From the NCBI GenBank assembly GCA_032718475.1, contig JAUCBJ010001313.1, positions 1-52,299 of the forward strand: a stretch of DNA of 52,299 nt, given 5' to 3'. A program made the translations under genes and the position numbers. This DNA is from Nemertoderma westbladi (Eukaryota > Xenacoelomorpha > Nemertodermatida > Nemertodermatidae). The first letter of the stretch is position 1. The number at the start of each line of letters is the position of its first letter. The notes under the pieces are model-generated. The model was not told where the DNA came from, did no database searches, and saw nothing but the letters and a program-made list of their open reading frames with translations. Positions 43,682 to 52,299 of this stretch are shown here, one piece after another.

Positions 43682-43696
43682 CCGCTAGAGGGCGAC
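43682..43696 (+). promoter_or_regulatory. CTCF-like binding motif, copy 1
   Basis: CCGCTAGAGGGCGAC, in the context TGGCCGCTAGAGGGCG, matches the bilaterian CTCF core (CCASYAGRKGGCRSY) at 13 of 15 positions, with G for A at position 3 and A for S at position 14. It lies about 155 bases inside the right end of the TTAA element. Occupancy is inference. Confidence 0.5.
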
Positions 43697-43853
43697 GAAA
43701 ATTTGAAAATTTTTCTTTTGAACCCAATCTTTGGCCATATGTTAATCCCCCGAAAGGTATAAAATATACAAAACTACACACAAGCAGAAATTATAGCCAT
43801 TTGCAAAAAAGGTCCATAGGGGGGTGTACCCCCCCCCCCCCCCCCCCCCTTAA

Positions 43854-44027
43854 TTACTTGCATTGTATAAAACCATAAATTAGCTGTTTGATTTGTTATT
43901 TTTTAGATGATACATTTTAAATTGTTGTCATTATAAATTAAGATTTATTTAAAGGAAAAATTGTGGATTTTTACATTCAAAAATACATTAGCTGTTATCG
44001 CCGCATCGTACAAAGTCTGCAGCCACT
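43854..44027 (+). other. Spacer between TTAA element and G-rich array
   Basis: Unique AT-rich stretch duplicated at about 50111-50282 as part of the macro-repeat. No gene. Confidence 0.6.
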
Positions 44028-47000
44028 AGTGGGGACAATAGGGAACGGGGGGACAATTAATAGGGAACTGCGGAAGGACAGGAAACTGGGGTACTGTGGT
44101 GATAATAGAGAACTGGAGAAGGACAGAAAACTGGGGGCCTATAGGGAATTGGGGGAAGGACAGAAAACTGGGGAACTGGAGGGACAATAGGGAGCTGGGG
44201 AGACAATAGGGAACTGGGGAGGGACAGAAAACTGGGGGCCTATAGGGAATTGGGGGAAGGACAGAAAACTGGGGGCCTATAGGGAATTGGGGGAAGGACA
44301 GAAAACTGGGGGCCTATAGGGAATTTGGGAAGGACAGAAAACTGGGGAACTGGAGGGACAATAGGGATCTGGGGAGACAATAGGGAACTGGAGGAAGGAC
44401 AGAAAACTGGGGGCCTATAGGCAATTGGGGGAAGGACAGAAAACTGGGGGCCTATAGGGAATTGGGGAAGGATAGAAAACTGGGGGCCTATAGGGAATTG
44501 GAGAAGGACAGAAAACTGGAGCCACTAGGAGGGACAATAGGGATCTGGGGAGACAATAGGGAACTGGGGAAGGACAGAAAACTGGGGGCCTATAGGCAAT
44601 TGGGGGAAGGACAGAAAACTGGGGGCCTATAGGGAATTGGGGGAAGGACAGAAAACTGGAGAACTGGAGGGACAATAGGGATCTGGGGAGACAATAGGGA
44701 ACTGGGGAAGGACAGAAAACTGGGGGCCTATAGGCAATTGGGGGAAGGACAGAAAACTGGGGGCCTGGATGGGAAGGGAACTGGGGCATAGGATGGGGAA
44801 GGACAGAAAACTGGGGGCCTATAGGGAATTGGGGGAAGGACAGAAAACTGGGGGCCTATAGGGAATTGGGGAAGGACAGAAAACTGGGGAACTGGAGGGA
44901 CAATAGGGATCTGGGGAGACAATAGGGAACTGGGGAAGGACAGAAAACTGGGGGCCTATAGGCAATTGGGGGAAGGACAGAAAACTGGGGGCCTATAGGG
45001 AATTGGGGGAAGGACAGAAAACTGGAGAACTGGAGGGACAATAGGGATCTGGGGAGACAATAGGGAACTGGGGAAGGACAGAAAACTCAGGGGGCCTATA
45101 GGGAATTGGGGAAGGACAGAAAACTGGGGGCCTATAGGGAATTGGGGGAAGGACAGAAAACTGGGGGCCTATAGGGGATTGGGCGAAGGACAGAAAACTG
45201 GGGAACTGGAGGGACAATAGGGATCTGGGGAGACAATAGGGAACTGGGGATTAGGGGGACAATAGGGAACTGGGGGGACAACTTATAGGGAATTGGGGAA
45301 GGACAGAAAACTGGGGACTGGGGCTGACTAATAGGGAACTGGGGAAGGACAGAAAACTGGGGGCCTATAGGCAATTGGGGGAAGGACAGAAAACTGGGGA
45401 ACTGGAGGGACAATAGGGAGCTGGGGAGACAATAGGGAACTGGGGAAGGGACAGATAGGGAACTGGGGGACTATAGGGAACTGGGGGAAGGACAGAAAAC
45501 TGGGGGCCTATAGGGAACTGGGGAAGGACAGAAAACTGGGGGCCTATAGGGAATTGGGGGAAGGACAGAAAACTGGGGAACTGGAGGGACAATAGGGAGC
45601 TGGGGAGACAATAGGGAACTGGGGAAGGACAGAAACTGGGGAACTGGAGGGACAATAGGGATCTGGGGAGACAATAGGGAACTGGGGGAAGGACAGAAAA
45701 CTGGGGGCCTATAGGGAATTGGGGGAAGGACAGAAAACTGGGGGCCTATAGGGAATTGGGGGAAGGACAGAAAACTGGGGGCCTATAGGGAATTGGGGAA
45801 GGACAGAAAACTGGGGAACTGGGGGACAATAGGGACTGGGGAGACAATAGGGAACTGGGAAGGACAGAAACTGGGGAACTGGAGGGACAATAGGGATCTG
45901 GGGAGACAATAGGGAACTGGGGAAGGACAGAAAACTGGGGGCCTATAGGCAATTGGGGGAAGGACAGAAAACTGGGGGCCTATAGGGAATTGGGGGAAGG
46001 ACAGAAAACTGGGGGCCTATAGGAATTGGGGAAGGACAGAAAACTGGAGGGACAATAGGGACTGGGGAGACAATAGGGAACTGGGGAAGACAGAAAACTG
46101 GGGGCCTATAGCGAATTGGGGAAGGACAGAAAACTGGGGGCCTATAGGGAATTGGGGGAAGGACAGAAAACTGGGGGCCTATAGGGAATTGGGGGAAGGA
46201 CAGAAAACTGGGGAACTGGAGGGACAATAGGGATCTGGGGAGACAATAGGGAACTGGGGAAGGACAGAAAACTGGGGGCCTATAGGCAATTGGGGGAAGG
46301 ACAGAAAACGGGGGCCTATAGGGAATTGGGGGCCTATAGGGAATTGGGGGAAGGACAGAAAACGGAGGGCCTATAGGGAATTGGGGAAGGACAGAAAACT
46401 GGAGAACTGGAGGGACAATAGGGATCTGGGGAGACAATAGGGAACTGGGGAAGGACAGAAAACTGGGGGCCTATAGGCAATTGGGGGAAGGACAGAAAAC
46501 TGGGGGCCTATAGGGAATTGGGGGAAGGACAGAAAACTGGAGAACTGGAGGGACAATAGGGATCTGGGGAGACAATAGGGAACTGGGGGAAGGACAGAAA
46601 GACTGGGGGCCTATAGGGAATTGGGGGAAGGACAGAAAACTGGGGGCCTATAGGGAATTGGGGGAAGGACAGAAAACTGGGGGCCTATAGGGAATTGGGG
46701 GAAGGACAGAAAACTGGAGAACTGGAGGGACAATAGGGATCTGGGGAGACAATAGGGAACTGGGGGAAGGACAGAAAACTCGGGGGCCTATAGGGAATTG
46801 GGGAAGGACAGAAAACTGGGGGCCTATAGGGAATTGGGGGAAGGACAGAAAACTGGGGGCCTATAGGGAATTGGGGAAAGGACATAAAACTGGGGGCCTA
46901 TAGGGAATTGGGGGAAGGACAGAAAACTGGGGGCCTATAGGGAATTGGGGGAAGGACAGAAAACTGGGGGCCTATAGGGAATTGGGGGAAGGACAGAAAA

Positions 47001-47887
47001 CTGGGGAACTGGAGGGACAATAGGGAGCTGGGGAGACAATAGGGAACTGGGGAAGGACATAAAACTCAGGGGGCCTATAGGGAATTGGGGAAGGACAGAA
47101 AACTGGGGGCCTATAGGGAATTGGGGGAAGGACAGAAAACTGGGGAACTGGAGGGACAATAGGGATCTGGGGAGACAATAGGGAACTGGGGAAGGACAGA
47201 AAACTGGGGGCCTATAGGCAATTGGGGGAAGGACAGAAAACTGGGGGCCTATAGGGAATTGGGGAAGGACAGAAAACTGGGGAACTGGAGGGACAATAGG
47301 GATCCGGGGAGACAATAGGGAACTGGGGAAGGACAGAAAACTGGGGGCCTATAGGCAATTGGGGAAGGACAGAAAACTGGGGGCCTATAGGGAATTGGGG
47401 GAAGGACAGAAAACTGGGAACTGGAGGGACAATAGGGATCGGGGAGACAATAGGGAACTGGGGAAGGACAGAAAACTGGGGGCCTATAGGCAATTGGGGG
47501 AAGGACAGAAAACTGGGGGCCTATAGGGAATTGGGGAAGGACAGAAAACTGGGGAACTGGAGGGACAATAGGGATCTGGGGAGACAATAGGGAACTGGGG
47601 GAAGGACATAAAACTCAGGGGGCCTATAGGGAATTGGGGAAGGACAGAAAACTGGGGGCCTATAGGGAATTGGGGAAGGACAGAAAACTGGGGAACTGGA
47701 GGGACAATAGGGATCCGGGGAGACAATAGGGAACTGGGGGAAGGACATAAAACTCAGGGGGCCTATAGGGAATTGGGGAAGGACAGAAAACTGGGGGCCT
47801 ATAGGGAATTGGGGAAGGACAGAAAACTGGGGAACTGGAGGGACAATAGGGATCCGGGGAGACAATAGGGAACTGGGGGGAAGGACG
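44028..47887 (+). repeat. Guanine-rich tandem array (37-bp and 64-bp modules), copy 1
   Basis: Module A is GGGGGCCTATAGGGAATTGG plus GGGAAGGACAGAAAACT (37 bp). Module B is GGGGAACTGGAGGGACAATA, GGGATCTGGGGAGACAATAG, GGAACTGGGGAAGGACAGAA, AACT (64 bp). One B typically follows one to six A modules. A GGCAATTGG variant of A commonly follows B. The plus strand is mostly purine and the minus strand therefore shows proline-rich open frames (VFCPSPIPYRPP type) that are artefacts. GGG/GGGG runs every 8-12 bases give dense G-quadruplex potential. Confidence 0.95.
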
Positions 47888-48376
47888 GTGTCAGTGTCGG
47901 TGACTGTCCAGTCCACGGTGACAACCCACCGCCACTGTAACTGTAACCCTCTAGAAAGCAGAGCGGGATCAGTGTCGGTGACTGTCCAGTCCACGGTGAC
48001 AACCCACCGCCACTGTAACTGTAACCCTCTAGCAAGCAGAGCGGGGTCAGTGTCGGTGACTGTCCAGTCCACGGTGACAACCCACCGCCACTGTAACTGA
48101 AACCCTCTAGCAAGCAGAGCGGGGTCAGTGTCGGTGACTGTCCAGTCCACGGTGACAACCCACCGCCATTGTAACTGTAACCCTCTAGCAAGCAGAGCGG
48201 GGTCAGTGTCGGTGACTGTCCAGTCCACGGTGACAACCCACCGCCATTGTAACTGTAACCCTCTAGCAAGCAGAGCGGGATCAGTGTCGGTGACTGTCCA
48301 GTCCACGGTGACAACCCACCGCCACTGTAACTGTAACCCTCTAGCAAGCAGAGCGGGATCAGTGTCGGTGACTGTA
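47888..48376. repeat. 78-bp satellite, block D (about 6 units)
   Basis: Starts inside a unit (GTCAGTGTCGGTGACTG) fused directly to the G-rich array and ends at the same internal position as block C (GTCGGTGACTGTATTATT), showing it is the homologous part of the second macro-repeat. Confidence 0.95.
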
Positions 48377-48462
48377 TTATTATTATATCATATCAGTTAC
48401 CTGATCAGCGATCCGGGAAAAACAACCCACTGCAACAATTGTAACGTGATTCTTTCTATTAA

Positions 48463-50106
48463 GGGGGGGGGGGGGGGGGGGGGGGTACACCCCCCCTCAG
48501 GTCAAAATTTTCGTTTTTTGTTTTTTTATTTTATCTAGAGTAGAATTTAATGCGGATTTCAAATCTGGAAACGGCTTAGCGAGATCTCTTTTACTTCTCG
48601 AGTAATGGCTGGTTTTCCGTCTGTATGTCTGTCTGTCTGTCCATCGAAATATTAAAAAGGGCATAAAATAAGCAATCTGAAATGTTTGCTGTTAGGATTT
48701 TTCTTCATGTCGATGTCTGTTTTCATATTTGGAATTATCTAATCACTATGTCTGTATCTCAGTCTGTCTCTCAGTTTGTCTGTCTGTCTGCTTCTGTTTG
48801 TCTGTCTGTCTGTCAACATGTCCGTCAAATTTTAATTAATATATATTTAATTGACATTTGTGAGTTTTGTATTACATATTGAACAATGTCTAATGGACTT
48901 GTTGTCTACTAGTAATAACAAATGTGAACCATCATATAACAAGAGCTAGCTAGTAATAATAATTCGGGGAAACAACCATAAATTTATTTTTTTTTAATTC
49001 CGCAGGCTCTGAGAATAATTCACGTGCTGCGCGAAGTCTTCATGTGCTGCATGAACTTTTCATGTGCCGCGTGAAGGCTTCTCATTCTGATTAAAATAAA
49101 AAGCTTTCCGAGGTGCTCGATTAATTAACGTGCTTTGTGAAGAATTTAAGTGCTACGTGAAACCTTCACCTGTTGCGCAAATGTCTCACGTGCTGCGCGA
49201 AGGTTCCACGTGCTGCGCAAAGCTTAATGTTCTGTGTAAAGGCTTATTATAAAATTATGCGGAAATTTTTATATAATTTTGAATGTTTCTTAAGGTTGTC
49301 TCATTATTCCATGACTATTTATTACTAAATGACGAAATAGTATGCGATCAAATTAATACGCCAAAATGAAATTTGTTCACGTGCTGCGCGAAGTGTTTTT
49401 TGGCAAGCACTCTAAATTATTTTAACAGGTTGTTAAAAGTGGGTAGGGGTTTTTTTGAACCAAATTTCATGAAATCCATTGAAAAATCACAAAATATGGA
49501 TAGGGGATAACCAATGGGAAAAGAAAAGGAGATACCAGTACTGAAAATAGCGGGAACATTTGAAATATATTGTTCTTAAACTTTAAATGCGTTTATCTCG
49601 GAATTGTATTTTTCACATTCAAAATACTACTACTCGGCCATTTCTTAACCAATTTTCGAAATTTTTTTTTGTTTGATTTCTTTTCGGGTTTTGATCAAAA
49701 GTTATCGGTTAGAATTTTGAATTGTGCCATATTAATTTCTTGAAATTAGTTAATATCTAATAAGTAATAATTAATATTAGTTAATAATATTTAAAAAATA
49801 TTTAAGACCTAAATAAAAAATGTAACCGATAAGTTTTGTGGAGCCGAGGATGCTGATTCAGAAAAACCAAGTTTCGAAAATTTTCGCCCAAAATTGTGAG
49901 ACTAGTAGTGTTTTTAATGAAATTAACAATTTCGCTGGTGGCCGCTAGAGGGCGACGAAAATTTGAAAATTTTTTTTTTGAACCCAATCTTTGGCCATAT
50001 GTTAATCCCCCGAAAGGTATAAAATATACAAAACTACACACAAGCAGAAATTATAGCCATTTGCAAAAAAGGTCCATAGGGGGGTGTACCCCCCCCCCCC
50101 CCCCCC
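48463..50106. mobile_element. TTAA-flanked 1.65-kb non-autonomous element, copy 2
   Basis: Near-identical to copy 1 at an offset of about 6260 bases. TTAA at 48459-48462 and 50107-50110. Differences are a few substitutions and homopolymer/microsatellite lengths (for example a 3-base shorter right poly(C) and a CTTCTG interruption in the GTCT tract). It was duplicated along with its flanks rather than inserted independently. Confidence 0.75.
49942..49956 (+). promoter_or_regulatory. CTCF-like binding motif, copy 2
   Basis: CCGCTAGAGGGCGAC, identical to copy 1 and in the same orientation, 6260 bases downstream. Confidence 0.5.
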
Positions 50107-50282
50107 TTAATTACTTGCATTGTATAAAACCAAATTAGCTGTTTGATTTGTTATTTTTTAGATGATACATTTTAAATTGTTGTCATTATAAATTAAGATT
50201 TATTTAAAGGAAAAATTGTGGATTTTTACATTCAAAAATACATTAGCTGTTATCGCCGCATCGTACAAAGTCTGCAGCCACT

Positions 50283-52299
50283 AGTGGGGACAATAGGGAA
50301 CGGGGGGACAATTAATAGGGAACTGCGGAAGGACAGGAAACTGGGGTACTGTGGTGATAATAGAGAACTGGAGAAGGACAGAAAACTGGGGGCCTATAGG
50401 GAATTGGGGGAAGGACAGAAAACTGGGGAACTGGAGGGACAATAGGGAGCTGGGGAGACAATAGGGAACTGGGGAGGGACAGAAAACTGGGGGCCTATAG
50501 GGAATTGGGGGAAGGACAGAAAACTGGGGGCCTATAGGGAATTGGGGGAAGGACAGAAAACTGGGGGCCTATAGGGAATTGGGGGAAGGACAGAAAACTG
50601 GGGGCCTATAGGGAATTGGGGGAAGGACAGAAAACTGGGGGCCTATAGGGAATTGGGGGAAGGACAGAAAACTGGGGGCCTATAGGGAATTGGGGAAGGA
50701 CAGAAAACTGGAGAACTGGAGGGACAATAGGGATCTGGGGAGACAATAGGGAACTGGGGAAGGACAGAAAACTGGGGGCCTATAGGCAATTGGGGGAAGG
50801 ACAGAAAACTGGGGGCCTATAGGGAATTGGGGGAAGGACAGAAAACTGGGGGCCTATAGGGAATTTGGGAAGGACAGAAAACTGGGGAACTGGAGGGACA
50901 ATAGGGATCTGGGGAGACAATAGGGAACTGGGGAAGGACAGAAAACTGGGGGCCTATAGGCAATTGGGGGAAGGACAGAAAACTGGGGGCCTATAGGGAA
51001 TTGGGGAAGGATAGAAAACTGGGGGCCTATAGGGAATTGGAGAAGGACAGAAAACTGGAGAACTGGAGGGACAATAGGGATCTGGGGAGACAATAGGGAA
51101 CTGGGGAAGGACAGAAAACTGGGGGCCTATAGGCAATTGGGGGAAGGACAGAAAACTGGGGGCCTATAGGGAATTGGGGGAAGGACAGAAAACTGGAGAA
51201 CTGGAGGGACAATAGGGATCTGGGGAGACAATAGGGAACTGGGGAAGGACAGAAAACTGGGGGCCTATAGGCAATTGGGGGAAGGACAGAAAACTGGGGG
51301 CCTATAGGGAATTGGGGGCCTATAGGGAATTGGGGGAAGGACAGAAAACAGAGGGCCTATAGGGAATTGGGGAAGGACAGAAAACTGGAGAACTGGAGGG
51401 ACAATAGGGATCTGGGGAGACAATAGGGAACTGGGGAAGGACAGAAAACTGGGGGCCTATAGGCAATTGGGGGAAGGACAGAAAACTGGGGGCCTATAGG
51501 GAATTGGGGGAAGGACAGAAAACTGGAGAACTGGAGGGACAATAGGGATCTGGGGAGACAATAGGGAACTGGGGGAAGGACATAAAACTCAGGGGGCCTA
51601 TAGGGAATTGGGGAAGGACAGAAAACTGGGGGCCTATAGGGAATTGGGGGAAGGACAGAAAACTGGGGGCCTATAGGCAATTGGGGGAAGGACAGAAAAC
51701 TGGGGGCCTATAGGGAATTGGGGGAAGGACAGAAAACTGGAGAACTGGAGGGACAATAGGGATCTGGGGAGACAATAGGGAACTGGGGGAAGGACATAAA
51801 ACTCAGGGGGCCTATAGGGAACTGGGGAAGGACAGAAAACTGGGGGCCTATAGGGAATTGGGGGAGGACAGAAAACTGGGGAACTGGAGGGACAATAGGG
51901 AGCTGGGGAGACAATAGGGAACTGGGGAAGGACAGAAAACTGGGGGCCTATAGGCAATTGGGGGAAGGACAGAAAACTGGGGGCCTATAGGGAATTGGGG
52001 GAAGGACAGAAAACTGAGGGCCTATAGGGAATTGGGGGAAGGACAGAAAACTGGGGAACTGGAGGGACAATAGGGAGCTGGGGAGACAATAGGGAACTGG
52101 GGAAGGACAGAAAACTGGGGGCCTATAGGCAATTGGGGGAAGGACAGAAAACTGAGGGCCTATAGGGAATTGGGGGAAGGACAGAAAACTGGAGAACTGG
52201 AGGGACAATAGGGATCTGGGGAGACAATAGGGAACTGGGGAAGGACAGAAAACTGGGGGCCTATAGGCAATTGGGGGAAGGACAGAAAACTGGGGGCCT
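50283..52299 (+). repeat. Guanine-rich tandem array, copy 2 (runs off window)
   Basis: Same A/B modules as copy 1. The first several modules match copy 1 exactly in order (including the GGAACGGGGGGACAATTAATAG start), then the module order diverges. The array is open at the window edge. Confidence 0.95.

Larger units (their letters stand above)
42203..43849. mobile_element. TTAA-flanked 1.65-kb non-autonomous element, copy 1
   Basis: TTAA flanks both ends (42199-42202 and 43850-43853). The termini are inverted: left GG-T-poly(G)-GTACACCCCCCT, right AGGGGGGTGTACCCC-poly(C). TTAA duplication is the hallmark of piggyBac and some Kolobok elements; no transposase frame is present, so it is non-autonomous. 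The interior has GTCT microsatellites, a cluster of CACGTGCTGCGCGAAG-like repeats and a CTCF-like site. Copy 2 lies at 48463-50106. Confidence 0.7.
40672..52299. repeat. Macro-repeat of ~6.26 kb (almost two copies)
   Basis: Order in each copy: 78-bp array, unique link (ATTATTATTATATCATATCA), TTAA element, 174-bp spacer, G-rich array. Offset is 6260 at the link (42116 vs 48376) and 6255 after the element (43963 vs 50218). The TTAA element and spacer are nearly identical between copies, so the duplication is recent or is kept uniform by conversion. Confidence 0.85.

Noticed and set aside
43542-43878. Open frames of about 80 codons conserved between the two TTAA elements (both strands)
   Set aside because: Conservation simply reflects recent duplication of the whole segment; the frames end in the poly(C) run and show no protein features.
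44415-52208. Proline-rich repeat proteins on the minus strand of the G-rich array
   Set aside because: They shift frame whenever a G-run changes length, have no stable start, and follow directly from complementing GGGCCTATAGGGAATTGGGG. There is no codon-level conservation.

Overview
This is a repeat-dominated window from an animal nuclear genome, most likely a marine invertebrate. The evidence is a spliced-type, AT-rich eukaryotic sequence with BEL/Pao LTR retrotransposon remains, a non-LTR retrotransposon, several terminal-inverted-repeat elements, about 20 kb of tandem satellites, and one recognisable metazoan housekeeping gene (a REXO5-type RNA exonuclease). No prokaryotic operons, rRNA, tRNA or CRISPR were seen. 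The exact taxon cannot be determined from sequence alone; an invertebrate deuterostome or a mollusc-like lineage are both possible.

Layout. 1-3764: satellite with a 53-bp unit. 4084-19283: one complete BEL/Pao-type insertion with a 5-bp target duplication (TAAAT). It has a 5' LTR, a 2-kb leader, a broken gag, and a protease, but the polymerase is collapsed because RT, most of RNase H and most of integrase are missing. A second, unrecognised and broken 1.5-kb reading frame follows, then the 3' LTR. The 3' LTR is itself split by a 5'-truncated LINE (16102-18654) with its own 11-bp target duplication. 19371-25086: satellite with a 44-bp unit, about 130 copies. 25087-28429: unique DNA holding a 170-bp foldback, a G-quadruplex motif and a 1-kb near-perfect palindrome. 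28430-30520: satellite with a 52-bp unit and an 8-unit higher-order pattern. 30897-32672 (minus): intronless REXO5-like gene, the only gene in the window likely to be functional.

From 32985 onward the DNA is a nest of elements inside a 78-bp satellite. A 4.1-kb element with 15-bp inverted ends (33611-37758) carries decayed exons of a host-type gene. A 2.8-kb element with inverted ends of about 450 bp (37896-40671) carries a decayed BEL/Pao gag fragment. A TTAA-flanked 1.65-kb element (42203-43849) carries a strong CTCF-like motif. From 40672 to the window end there is a macro-repeat of about 6.26 kb: 78-bp array, TTAA element, then a guanine-rich array with 37/64-bp modules. The second copy runs off the window.

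How the parts relate: the coding capacity is mostly transposon debris. The most interesting signals are a recently moved yet RT-less BEL element with an unknown extra reading frame, two TIR elements that appear to have captured coding sequence, and a duplicated transposon bearing a CTCF-type site. Most long open frames in 32.9-52.3 kb are artefacts of repeat units whose length is divisible by three, or of a low-stop-codon purine strand.
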